A stretch of DNA of 51,307 nt from GWA1-54-12 sp964489845. Lineage in GTDB: Bacteria; Patescibacteriota; Minisyncoccia; UBA6257; GWB1-50-10. Under the pieces are notes generated by a model. That model saw only the letters and a program-made list of their open reading frames with translations. It did not search any database and had not been told where the DNA came from. Positions 14,684 to 23,445 of the stretch are shown piece after piece. A program made the position numbers and the translations under genes. How positions within the stretch are numbered: the stretch's first letter is position 1; each line of letters starts with the position of its first letter. The stretch is taken from NCBI GenBank assembly GCA_964489845.1, contig CAZAZV010000003.1, positions 1 to 51,307 on the forward strand, given 5' to 3'.

Positions 14684-15846
14684 ACCAGCTCACTATATGC
14701 CTTGCTCCACTCTCCCGCAATGCGTTCCATGACAAACCGTTCTTCGACAAGTCGCCGTCCGTTTGTGCCGTAGTACGCGCGGCGTGCATCGTCTTGCAGC
14801 AACGCAACAAGCGCTGCGGAGAATTTCTCAATATTCTTTTCCACCACCAACCCCGCTTCCGCTTCTTTCACGTACGGTGCGACGCCGACCTCGGGCGTAA
14901 TCACGACCGGGAGGTGCATATAGAGCGATTCGACGACCGCCATGCCGAAATTCTCGGAATACGACGGGAGCGCGAACACGTCCGCATCGCGGAGCGCCGA
15001 GAGCTTATCGCCGCCTGTGAGAAGTCCGGTGAATATGACATGTTTCTCCATGTTCCAGTTTCTCATGAATTTCTCGACTTCTTTCCGATAGCCATCGTTG
15101 TCACTTCCGGCTATGACAAGTTTTGCCTCCGGCACGCGCCTCACTACTTCCGCGAGCGCGGGGATGAGCGTATCGAAGCCCTTCTTCCAGTCGATGCGCC
15201 CCAGGGCAAGCACCAGTTTCGTGTCCTTCCCGATGTTCCATTTCTCGCGGAACGAACCGCCCCATATTCCCTTGTCGTACTCACCCGTTTCTATCCCGTT
15301 TGGGATGATAAGCGCTTTCCGCAGCGGGAAACCAAGTTGCTTATATTCCGCTTCTTCCATGGGAACGGTGAAGTGTACGGCCGCGGCGTTTTTCAAGACG
15401 CGCCGCTCGATGAGCGCGATATACGCTCGCTTCAGGAGCGTGTGCCGCTTCATGGTTCCCACCATCAAGTTCCCCCGCGGCGAAATGACATACGGGATGT
15501 GGCGTTTGCGCGCGAAACGGCTTCCAAGCGCGGAGGCGGCGAGGAACGTCGAGGTGATGTGGACGAGATCGAAATCCCCCGTGTGCTCCTTGAGCGCCCG
15601 GTACATTTCCCATGAACACTGCCAGGGTTTGAACATCGTTTTGAAGTAGCGCACCTTCACGCCGTCGACAAGCACTTCCTCGTTCCGCAGCGTCTCCTCT
15701 GGTATATCCAGGTCGGTCGTGTAAACCGTCACGTCGACTCCCTGCTTCACGAGCCACTTGTTCAGGTTATGCACGCTCACAATCGGCCCCCCGCGCGCGA
15801 ACGCGGGGTAGTAGGTGGGAATAACGTGGAGCACTTTCATATTCAT
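14680..15846 (-). CDS. Family 4 glycosyltransferase
   Basis: This 388-residue GT-B glycosyltransferase begins with HVIPTYYPAFARGGPIVSVH, the glycine-rich acceptor-side start common in GT4. The donor half shows ALGRIDWKKGFD and PSYSENFGMAVVESLYMHLPVVITP, which contains the E-x7-E nucleotide-sugar motif. The start is ambiguous by two codons (MNMKV). It begins 1 nt after the flippase stop and overlaps the following GT2 by 4 nt. The donor sugar is not evident. Confidence 0.9.
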   Translation of the reverse strand: MNMKVLHVIPTYYPAFARGGPIVSVHNLNKWLVKQGVDVTVYTTDLDIPEETLRNEEVLVDGVKVRYFKTMFKPWQCSWEMYRALKEHTGDFDLVHITSTFLAASALGSRFARKRHIPYVISPRGNLMVGTMKRHTLLKRAYIALIERRVLKNAAAVHFTVPMEEAEYKQLGFPLRKALIIPNGIETGEYDKGIWGGSFREKWNIGKDTKLVLALGRIDWKKGFDTLIPALAEVVRRVPEAKLVIAGSDNDGYRKEVEKFMRNWNMEKHVIFTGLLTGGDKLSALRDADVFALPSYSENFGMAVVESLYMHLPVVITPEVGVAPYVKEAEAGLVVEKNIEKFSAALVALLQDDARRAYYGTNGRRLVEERFVMERIAGEWSKAYSELV

Positions 15847-15847
15847 A

Positions 15848-17428
15848 TCAATTCTTGATAAATTTCGCTCTTACTTTCCTCACAAAATTGTTCACCGTAT
15901 TCCGCTCCGTTTCATTGAACCATGGGTAGTAGAGATAGAACCCTCCCACGGCGGTGACTGTCAAGCTCACTGCTATAACCTTGAGCCACGCATGATTAAA
16001 CAAGCTACTGACAAACCATCCTCCCATAAGTTGCAATGCGACCATCGGCAGAACACCGAGCATTGAGAATACAAACTTTCTCTTACCATCTTTCACGATC
16101 TGAAGGGCCTGATGCGGGATGTACCACACATCAATGGCCACTTCCCCAATGAGGAACCCCAACAGCACGCCAATGAGACCGAGTGGTTTGACGAGTATAA
16201 TCGCCAGTACAAGCCCGATACCGGTAGAGAGAATTCTCGAGAGGGCGAGTTTATTGTATTTGTTCGTCGCTTCTTGAAAATTCGCGTTGAAAAGCCAAAA
16301 TGCAAGAACGGGAACGAAAACGAGGAATAGGAGCCATAACCGTTCATCAAAAACGATTCTTCCGCCTGTCCATAATTGCATCAGGTCTTTCCCAATGAAA
16401 AGTAAAGCAGCCGATAAACTGATTGAGATATAGAGGACAACTTTCGAGAAAAGGTGGTGTATCAGCTGCAGTTTCTCATATTCCTCTCGCGCCTCACCGG
16501 CGGTGAGTTCTGGACTAATTGCGTTGTTTACGATACCAGTCAGCTTTTGGATAAGATTTGCCAGCGTTCGGTGCACACTGAATGTTACCACTGCAACAGA
16601 GCCGAGCGTGGCGCTTACCACGAGGATGCTTCCTTGCAGATATATCATATTAGCAAGCGGTATCATAAGGTATATGAGTCCCGGCACCACGAACGTTCTC
16701 CCCAATTTCCAATCAATCCGCGATGCCGAAAGGTCAATCTCCCGATGCTGTCTCAGGGCCGCAACCGTTAGTACGCCGGTAAACAAAAGGAGCAGGAAGA
16801 GATACACCGACGCCACGCTGACGAATCCCCCTTTCATCACCAGGACCAAGACAACGAATCCCACGAGTAGTAGTTCCCGTATATTCATCAGGAATTGTGT
16901 TTTGGGAAACTTGCCGGTCGTCGTATAGATGGCGATGGGGAAATTTGAAAGCGTACCGAGGATAATATATGTTCCCAGTATCAGCACAGAGAATTTCACC
17001 GACAGAGCACTCACTGTTGCGATGTGAAACCACTGCGAAAAGGGGGCTATGCACGCGAATATTATGAGGCAGACGAATAGTATCGCCGTAATAGCGGAGA
17101 ATATTCCAAAACCGCTCTTAAGTATTCTTGCATACTCTTTCGTATCTCCGTGCGAATATGCCTGAATCAGCTTGTTCGTCACATACCTTCCCATACCGAG
17201 GTCGGAAATGGAGAAATAACCAACAACGGAAAAAAGTGTGAGCCATTCGCCGTACATCGCCTTCCCCCATGCCCACAAAAAAAGCGGCACGAAAATTATC
17301 TGTTCCAGTGCGCCGATACCATATCCTACGAACGTCCAGAAGCTTCCCAGGGCGGTCCGCTTCGCAGCGCCGCCCACTGGGTATATGCTATTGGCTTCCG
17401 GTTCCTCCGAGAATCCGTTCATATGCAT
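15848..17428 (-). CDS. Second polysaccharide flippase (MOP superfamily)
   Basis: This 526-residue protein has about fourteen hydrophobic segments and starts its membrane part at about residue 28 (LGSFWTFVGYGIGALEQI). The SDLGMGRYVTNKLI motif is typical of oligosaccharide flippases. Having two flippases in one window suggests either two repeat-unit pathways or one exporter for a modified glycan. Its start (17428, or 17422 two codons later) overlaps the upstream glycosyltransferase by about 40 nt. Confidence 0.88.
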   Translation of the reverse strand: MHMNGFSEEPEANSIYPVGGAAKRTALGSFWTFVGYGIGALEQIIFVPLFLWAWGKAMYGEWLTLFSVVGYFSISDLGMGRYVTNKLIQAYSHGDTKEYARILKSGFGIFSAITAILFVCLIIFACIAPFSQWFHIATVSALSVKFSVLILGTYIILGTLSNFPIAIYTTTGKFPKTQFLMNIRELLLVGFVVLVLVMKGGFVSVASVYLFLLLLFTGVLTVAALRQHREIDLSASRIDWKLGRTFVVPGLIYLMIPLANMIYLQGSILVVSATLGSVAVVTFSVHRTLANLIQKLTGIVNNAISPELTAGEAREEYEKLQLIHHLFSKVVLYISISLSAALLFIGKDLMQLWTGGRIVFDERLWLLFLVFVPVLAFWLFNANFQEATNKYNKLALSRILSTGIGLVLAIILVKPLGLIGVLLGFLIGEVAIDVWYIPHQALQIVKDGKRKFVFSMLGVLPMVALQLMGGWFVSSLFNHAWLKVIAVSLTVTAVGGFYLYYPWFNETERNTVNNFVRKVRAKFIKN

Positions 17429-18545
17429 GTATCACTTTATTCCCGTAATCGTCCCACGTAAATCCCGATGATACTCGCTCCTTCGCCGATTCGCCCATTT
17501 GCCTCAGCGTGTCGGGGTGTTCGTATAAATATGTCAATTTCTCTTTCAGTACATCAACTGCGCGAATCGGTATGACGAACCCGTCAATACCATCTCGCAC
17601 GATATCCCCCCCACCGGTATTTTCCGTGCAGATAACGGGCAAGCCGCATGCCATCGCCTGCGGTTGGACGAGGGCCAGGCCCTCCTCTACGGACATAATA
17701 ACGAATACGCTTCCCTGCGAGTAGTATTTGTACAATTCGCTCTGCGGCACATGCCCGACATACTTATAATGACCTTCGTATTGCTTAAAAAACGGCTTCA
17801 TTTCGTCTGTCATACCCCCAAGGAGCATGAGTTCCGAATTCGGCAAATTAAGTTCCGTAAATGCACGCAGGAGATAATGAACACCTTTCCTGATGCTCAT
17901 TCCTCCCGCGAACACGACTCTGAAAACGTCGTCTTCCTTCCCGACTTGGTGAAACGAAGACAAATCAACGCCGTAGGGGACTTGTATGATTTTCTCTTCG
18001 GGTACGTCTCGCTCAAGAAACGTCTGTTTCACGTACGAGGAGGGAATCGATATGTAATCGACTTCTTCGTATTCCTCGAGTTCCTTTTCGATAATTCTTC
18101 GGTCGGTTGGCTCGAATGGTATGCTAAATTTTTTATATTCCTCGTCCAAAATCTCGCTCTGGTACTCGATGTGCGAACTGCCGTGTTCCACGACGGTAAC
18201 AGCACCTTGCTGTTTCGCTTTCCGCAATGTGTGAAGAAAAACAGACGAGCCACCAATGACGATGTCTGCTGGTTTTAATTTTCTGCTTGCTCTCCTATCA
18301 AAAAGCTCGTGAATCGCATATTGGGGGTTATGCATATCACGCAGCCATTTCGGGAATTTCTGCCAGGCACGATACAGAATCTCCTTTGAGATAACAGAGT
18401 TTATTTTATCCTTCGGCATGTTGTATTTCACTACCTCAAATTTAGGATATGAGGTGATAAGCTGAGCAAGGTAATCTCGCTTCAACAATTCTTGAGCCAG
18501 GTTGAAAAGATGAAATCTGCCCGGCACCGAGATGGCGACTTTCAT
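17388..18545 (-). CDS. Family 4 glycosyltransferase
   Basis: This 385-residue GT-B enzyme starts MKVAISVPGRFHLFNLAQEL and has VVEHGSSHIEYQ in the acceptor half. The donor half shows FAGGMSIRKGVHYLL and a nucleotide-sugar motif in VEEGLALVQPQAMACGLPV. The ATG at 18545 is chosen because it overlaps the stop of the upstream methyltransferase gene by 4 nt; a longer frame to 18593 adds 16 residues with no family match. The 3' end runs about 40 nt into the flippase gene. Confidence 0.88.
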   Translation of the reverse strand: MKVAISVPGRFHLFNLAQELLKRDYLAQLITSYPKFEVVKYNMPKDKINSVISKEILYRAWQKFPKWLRDMHNPQYAIHELFDRRASRKLKPADIVIGGSSVFLHTLRKAKQQGAVTVVEHGSSHIEYQSEILDEEYKKFSIPFEPTDRRIIEKELEEYEEVDYISIPSSYVKQTFLERDVPEEKIIQVPYGVDLSSFHQVGKEDDVFRVVFAGGMSIRKGVHYLLRAFTELNLPNSELMLLGGMTDEMKPFFKQYEGHYKYVGHVPQSELYKYYSQGSVFVIMSVEEGLALVQPQAMACGLPVICTENTGGGDIVRDGIDGFVIPIRAVDVLKEKLTYLYEHPDTLRQMGESAKERVSSGFTWDDYGNKVIHAYERILGGTGSQ

Positions 18546-19960
18546 GGATTCTTGGATGATTTCTTCATGATACCTATTAAGGTCCCCGCGCATTTTTCTA
18601 TGGCGAACGGAAGTGGAGCTAAAAAGCCTTTCATGTTGTGCGGGAAAATTTTGTATTCTGCGATTCTCAGTTCCTCAAATTCGCTTTTCATCAAAGCTGA
18701 CGTGTAATCGATTTCGGGAAGCCCTTGGGTCTTCTCTGGAATATTTATTGGCACTATCGAGATCGCGTATCCTCCGTCTCTCGTGACATCAAGCATCTTC
18801 TCCAGAAACTTAATCCTATCGTCCCTATTCTGATAATGCTCAACCGCTCCGACATGGAAGACTAGATCATATTGAGTCCTTTCACCGAAACTCAAGAAAT
18901 CTCCCATAAAAAGTTTCGCTGTTTTTTTAAGGAACCTTTCCGCCCTTGCGAGAACGTCGGGCGAAATGTCAATGCCAGCCGTCTCCCATCCTTCCGCCTG
19001 AAACATATCAAGATGCTTTCCTCCTCCAACGCCAATCTCGAAAACACTTCCCCTTGCGTCCGGTATTTTCCTGAAAATTCTGCGCCAGACTCTTGAAAAG
19101 CCCTTCGCGTTCCTGTCGTGAACATAGACCCCTTCTCTCTTCAAATCTTCTAGCCAAAAAGCGGATTCTTTCCTTCGTTTCACTCCTACAACCGCGATGG
19201 AGAGATGGGGAAAATTAAAAATCCTGGTGATGAGCGGGTCAAGGATAACTAAAATTCTCAAGGGGAAAACGATAAGCCAGGCGGCTTTGTAATTTATCCT
19301 ACGTTGCAGCCGCCGGTAGGATGCAATAAGTAGCTGGGAAATCAGGCCGGAAACATGTTCTTTCTTAGTCACCACAAACCCCGCTTCCCCCAATAGAAGC
19401 CCCATCTCCTCGTGAGTATAGCCCCATCTGACGTGACCGCCGTCTTCATACGTTGAGAGCGACACGGCATCGTCTCCCAATAGATGCTTCGCGTAGTTTT
19501 TGTACGGCGCCGTGAGCAACACTCTCCCGCCGGATTTCAAGAGAAGAGAAAAATCTTTCAAAAGTTTCTCGTCTCCCAAAATATGCTCGATGGTCTCGAA
19601 ACAGATAATTTGGTCGAAAAGACCAAGCTGCTCCGTCATGTTATCCAGTTGCCGCAGATCTCCCGTTATGAAACGAACGTTCTTGATTCCTAAAAGCGCC
19701 GCGCGTTCCGTGGCAATTTTATTCTTCCCCTCGTCGAAAGAGACGCCGATTGCTTCATTGCCCCTTTTCGCCGCGTAGAGCGCGAATGCGCCCGAGCCGC
19801 AACCGGCATCGAGCGTACGGAGTGGTCCCCTTTTCAGATTCCTTCTCAGCCACAGCCATCGGTCGAAAACAGCGGCGTCTCCGTGTAAAACGGTTGCCGG
19901 ATAACCGACTAGTTTTACTAATATATTCCTATTCATCACCTTAGCGGTTTTTTCTTTCAA
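18542..19960 (-). CDS. Tandem fusion of two SAM methyltransferase domains
   Basis: This 472-residue protein contains two complete class I methyltransferase folds. The first (about 45-200) has motif I in LDAGCGSGAFALYAA and FETIEHILGDEKLL. The second (about 295-440) has VFEIGVGGGKHLDMF, the acidic AGIDISPDVLARA and FHVGAVEHYQNRDDR. A hydrophobic helix pair near 225-260 separates them. Both probably methylate sugars or the growing chain; having two domains in one chain suggests two methylations on one substrate, which is inference. The start is ambiguous between 19960 and 19936; the earlier one overlaps the upstream gene by 20 nt. Confidence 0.85.
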   Translation of the reverse strand: MKEKTAKVMNRNILVKLVGYPATVLHGDAAVFDRWLWLRRNLKRGPLRTLDAGCGSGAFALYAAKRGNEAIGVSFDEGKNKIATERAALLGIKNVRFITGDLRQLDNMTEQLGLFDQIICFETIEHILGDEKLLKDFSLLLKSGGRVLLTAPYKNYAKHLLGDDAVSLSTYEDGGHVRWGYTHEEMGLLLGEAGFVVTKKEHVSGLISQLLIASYRRLQRRINYKAAWLIVFPLRILVILDPLITRIFNFPHLSIAVVGVKRRKESAFWLEDLKREGVYVHDRNAKGFSRVWRRIFRKIPDARGSVFEIGVGGGKHLDMFQAEGWETAGIDISPDVLARAERFLKKTAKLFMGDFLSFGERTQYDLVFHVGAVEHYQNRDDRIKFLEKMLDVTRDGGYAISIVPINIPEKTQGLPEIDYTSALMKSEFEELRIAEYKIFPHNMKGFLAPLPFAIEKCAGTLIGIMKKSSKNP

Positions 19961-20747
19961 AAATCAGATTGAGGGTTTTATCGTATCCAACAGCTCCCCT
20001 CCCGCTCAGTGAGAATCCGCAGCTCTCGAGCGTTTCGGTCACCTCCCGAGTAGTCGATTCGCCGACCTCGATTGCAACCGACTTGAGGCGGGGATTTGAA
20101 ATGGTTTCCCGGGCTCCTTGGATCACCGAGCTCTCAAATCCATCGACATCAATTTTGAGATACGTAGGAAAGATATTTTGCACTTTTACGAATTCGTCGA
20201 GACGTATCATCGCAACGTAATTCGGGATACCGAAACCTTTCGGCATGCCTTCGATGGCATAGTAGTTTGAATTTAGAGGGAATTTGTGGAATCCTGACGT
20301 TTCGGCAAGCGCAACGAAATAAACGTCTACATTCTTGATTCCATTCAGCGCGACGTTATTCACGTGGACAAATGTCGACATAAGGTCGACATCGAACGAG
20401 AGGATGTTCTTAGGGCCAGAGGTTTTAAGCGCCGCATACAGCGATTCCGTCCCGAAACCGCCTCCGACATCGAAGAAAACGTCGTCCGGCTTCATGCCGT
20501 CCATCCATTGTAGCATTTCGGGTTCCCGCACCTCCCATCTTTTGACAGTGTCATAGATCCCCACTTCGCCCAAGGGTATCAATGCTCTGATTTTCACGCC
20601 TTTCACGGTTACCTTTGCTATGGGGGAAATTCTTGAAAAGAGCATACATACCCAGCGGCTGGGAAATTTCAAAAGAAGGAATCCCGCACAATTATTCAAA
20701 GATTCGAACAGCGGCTTTATGACGTTTGATTCTAAGAAATGTCTCAT
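19941..20747 (-). CDS. FkbM-family methyltransferase
   Basis: This 268-residue protein carries the FkbM pattern. The SAM-binding strand reads VFFDVGGGFGTESLYAA, followed by ILSFDVDLMSTFVHVNN and the typical LKIDVDGFESSVIQGA. These enzymes O-methylate sugars or related hydroxyl groups. The N-terminal 50 residues are hydrophobic (FLLLKFPSRWVCMLF) and may lie on the membrane. The start shares one base with the transketolase stop (TAATG), so translation is tightly coupled. Its place next to the transketolase pair suggests that it methylates the product sugar, but this is only context. Confidence 0.88.
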   Translation of the reverse strand: MRHFLESNVIKPLFESLNNCAGFLLLKFPSRWVCMLFSRISPIAKVTVKGVKIRALIPLGEVGIYDTVKRWEVREPEMLQWMDGMKPDDVFFDVGGGFGTESLYAALKTSGPKNILSFDVDLMSTFVHVNNVALNGIKNVDVYFVALAETSGFHKFPLNSNYYAIEGMPKGFGIPNYVAMIRLDEFVKVQNIFPTYLKIDVDGFESSVIQGARETISNPRLKSVAIEVGESTTREVTETLESCGFSLSGRGAVGYDKTLNLIFERKNR

Positions 20748-21679
20748 TAATGATGCTCTAAATCATTGGCTATACGATTCGCCACACCTTCTACCGTGAG
20801 ATTGTTCAATCCCAAGAGATAGTCCCGAGAACCGGAGACGTGTAGGAATTTGTCCTCTGTACCCATCCGAACGACACGGTATGGTAATCCTCTGTCGGTA
20901 ATTATCTCGGATATTGCCGAGCTAAGCCCACCAATTTTCGTATGTTCCTCCAGGACATAGATTATCCGTCGTTCTTTAAACAAACCAAGTATTGCTTTTA
21001 CATCAAGCGGCTTTACGGTGGGTAGAGAGACGAGAGAGGGCGCTACACCCTTTGACCGCAATTTCTCCGCAACTTCTTTAGCAAAAAAGAGCATACTTCC
21101 GGTTGAAATGATCATGGGTCCTTTGCCTCTCTCGACAAAAATCGGTTCTCCAATCGTTACCTCGGGTTTCTGAGAATGGATAAAAACATCAGGACCGCTC
21201 CTCGTGCGCCCGATTCTAATATACGCGGGTCCTTGGAAAGAGATTGATAGTCTTGTCACCGCCTCCGCCTCGTAGAGATCGCCCGGGCACAAGATTGTCA
21301 TATTAGGGAGGGCTCGCATTGCAGCGACATCCTCAAGCGCAAAATGACTGACGCCATATTGGTTTAAGGTAAATCCCGAAGAAGTGCCGACGATTTTCAC
21401 ATCAAGGTTATTTGAAGCGATATCCAGACGAATTTGTTCAAGACATCGAAGTGTGACGAAGGATGCTTGTGCATAGAGAAAAACGGTATAGTCGTTCAGG
21501 GCGAGTCCCGCGGAAATACCTGCGGCGTTTGCCTCCGAGACACCAGTGTTTATAAATCGGGTGGGAAATTTATCTCGTAACGCTTCGAATGTATTGAAAC
21601 CCATATCAGCGGTCACGAGCATAATACGGTCGTTCTCCTCCATCATCGCCATTAAGGTCTTTACGAATGCGCCTCTCAT
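20747..21679 (-). CDS. Transketolase, C-terminal (pyrimidine-binding) subunit
   Basis: This 310-residue protein is the second half of a split transketolase: the pyrimidine-binding domain with the conserved glutamate in NTGVSEANAAGISAG, followed by the C-terminal domain (YVLEEHTKIGGLSSAIS). With the N-terminal subunit upstream it would make a thiamine-diphosphate enzyme that moves a two-carbon ketol unit. It overlaps that subunit by 4 nt. The pair lies in a surface-glycan operon rather than among central-carbon genes, next to a 3-dehydratase and an epimerase, so it may act on a keto-sugar nucleotide. Confidence 0.88.
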   Translation of the reverse strand: MRGAFVKTLMAMMEENDRIMLVTADMGFNTFEALRDKFPTRFINTGVSEANAAGISAGLALNDYTVFLYAQASFVTLRCLEQIRLDIASNNLDVKIVGTSSGFTLNQYGVSHFALEDVAAMRALPNMTILCPGDLYEAEAVTRLSISFQGPAYIRIGRTRSGPDVFIHSQKPEVTIGEPIFVERGKGPMIISTGSMLFFAKEVAEKLRSKGVAPSLVSLPTVKPLDVKAILGLFKERRIIYVLEEHTKIGGLSSAISEIITDRGLPYRVVRMGTEDKFLHVSGSRDYLLGLNNLTVEGVANRIANDLEHH

Positions 21680-22515
21680 ATTTTTTCGGATAATTCTTCA
21701 AGCGCCTGTTTGAATTCCTGTTCGTCGGGATGCTTATAATGCCATTCATTCCTGTTCTCGATGAAAGAAACACCTTTCCCCTTCACGGTATGCGCTATAA
21801 TCACCGTTGGTTTATCCTGCACTAAAGGAATCTTAGAAAACGCTTTCTCCAGAGAAGTAAAATCGTTACCCTGCGTCTCGATGACCGCCCAGTTGAAAGC
21901 TTTGAATTTATCCGAGAGCGGTTCCGGGTCTAAGATGTCTTTCACTCTTCCGAACGATTGCCAACCGTTGTAATCAACCACTACTACGAGATTATCCAAT
22001 TTGCGATGACCAGAGAAGAAAATTGCTTCCCATGTCGAGCCCTCATCCAATTCTCCGTCGCTTACTACGACAAATACTTTAAAAGAGGCATTTCTTTGTT
22101 TGCCGGCCAGTGCCATTCCCGTACCAACCGGCAAGCCGTGCCCCATAGAGCCGGTCGTCGCTTCTATGCCGGGGACACCGCTCAATGTCGTGATACCGAT
22201 AAATCTGCTGCCGTCGGTACAATACGAATCAAGTTCCTGCATCGAGAAAAATCCTTTGTCCGCAAGTACGGAATACAATGCCGCCGCGGCCCATCCCTTA
22301 CTTAAGACAAGGCGGTCTCGCTCCGGGTCGTGAGGTTGTTTCGAATTTACTCTGAGAACCGAATCGTAAAGATAGAGGAGAATATCCAATACCGAGTATG
22401 ATGACGCGATATGAGATGCTTTTGCGGCATAAATCATGCGGAGAACCTGTCTTCGCAATTCTCTGGCTTTCTTTTCTAAACTAAGAAGCTTCTCCTGTCG
22501 CATAATATCAGGCAT
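21676..22515 (-). CDS. Transketolase, N-terminal (thiamine diphosphate) subunit
   Basis: This 279-residue protein is the first half of a split transketolase. It has ATTGSMGHGLPVGTGMA and the thiamine-diphosphate and metal motif VVSDGELDEGSTWE followed by VVVDYNGWQ. The ATG at 22515 is chosen because it overlaps the upstream epimerase by 8 nt; ATG 22503 is an alternative, and the longer frame to 22617 adds a non-homologous tail. No full-length transketolase is seen in the window, so a housekeeping role cannot be excluded, but the operon context favours sugar-nucleotide chemistry. Confidence 0.87.
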   Translation of the reverse strand: MPDIMRQEKLLSLEKKARELRRQVLRMIYAAKASHIASSYSVLDILLYLYDSVLRVNSKQPHDPERDRLVLSKGWAAAALYSVLADKGFFSMQELDSYCTDGSRFIGITTLSGVPGIEATTGSMGHGLPVGTGMALAGKQRNASFKVFVVVSDGELDEGSTWEAIFFSGHRKLDNLVVVVDYNGWQSFGRVKDILDPEPLSDKFKAFNWAVIETQGNDFTSLEKAFSKIPLVQDKPTVIIAHTVKGKGVSFIENRNEWHYKHPDEQEFKQALEELSEKI

Positions 22516-23440
22516 ATTCGTGCAGTTTTGTCCATTGTATAAGCAGTGATAACCCTTGAGAAAGAGTGTGTGTAGGTATCCAATCGAGTAATAATTTCGC
22601 TTTTGAGATATCCGCAACCCACTTCGTCGGTTCGTGTTGTCGCGGAGGAATATTCCCGTAACGTGCTTGTATTTCCACCCCGGAGATATGCTCTACTATA
22701 CGCACACATTCGGCAATTGAATGTTCTTCGCCAGAAGCGATATTGAGAATACCTCCCTTAATATTCTTAATTTTCTCTATTGCCATGAGATACGCCTCGA
22801 TTACATCTTCGATGAATACGAAATCCCTGATAATCGTGGGCGAGGGGGCTTCGAACCGACCTTCTCGCAACGCAGCATGAATTAAAGTAGGCATGAGTCG
22901 ATGGTTCCCTTCGAAATATCCGTATGGAGAGAAAAGGCGCATGGTAACTATTGGAAGACCCTGTTCACGAGCAAGTGATTGCGCGTACATCGTCGCAGTT
23001 GCTTTCGTCACACCGTATAGATTATTCGGTTCCAGTATGTCTGTCTCTTTCATCGGTGTGTCTTTCTCGCCGTATTCCGAGCTGCTGCCGGTATTAATGA
23101 AGCAATTGAAACCCGTTTCAGCGCAGGCGTTCAATAGATTGACAGTCCCTCGTACATTCGTGTCAATGGTCTTTTCCACGTCCCGCTCACGACCTCGATA
23201 CGCACCGTATGTGGCGAAATGAAGAATCGTATCGGGTCTTATGCTTTTGATAAGTTCGGATGTGGAACGGGAGTCGGTTAGGTCCGTTTCGTGGAAAGAC
23301 GCTTTTTGCAGGACGTCTTTTATTCGCCAAATGTTCGATTCTTCCCTTGTGGTAATGTGAACTTCATGGTCGAGTTCCACGAATTTCCTTACAAAATTAC
23401 TCCCTATGAAACCCGTTCCTCCTGTAATGAGAACTTTCAT
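22508..23440 (-). CDS. NAD-dependent sugar epimerase/reductase (extended SDR)
   Basis: This 310-residue extended short-chain dehydrogenase has the NAD motif ITGGTGFIGSNFV and the catalytic residues in NTGSSSEYGEKDT and NLYGVTKATATM (Tyr and Lys of YxxxK). It would epimerise or reduce a keto-sugar nucleotide made by the dehydratases next to it. The ATG at 23440 has the Shine-Dalgarno GGGTGA, which overlaps the stop of the upstream gene; an in-frame GTG three codons earlier is less likely. Confidence 0.88.
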   Translation of the reverse strand: MKVLITGGTGFIGSNFVRKFVELDHEVHITTREESNIWRIKDVLQKASFHETDLTDSRSTSELIKSIRPDTILHFATYGAYRGRERDVEKTIDTNVRGTVNLLNACAETGFNCFINTGSSSEYGEKDTPMKETDILEPNNLYGVTKATATMYAQSLAREQGLPIVTMRLFSPYGYFEGNHRLMPTLIHAALREGRFEAPSPTIIRDFVFIEDVIEAYLMAIEKIKNIKGGILNIASGEEHSIAECVRIVEHISGVEIQARYGNIPPRQHEPTKWVADISKAKLLLDWIPTHTLSQGLSLLIQWTKLHEYA

Positions 23441-23445
23441 TGCCG

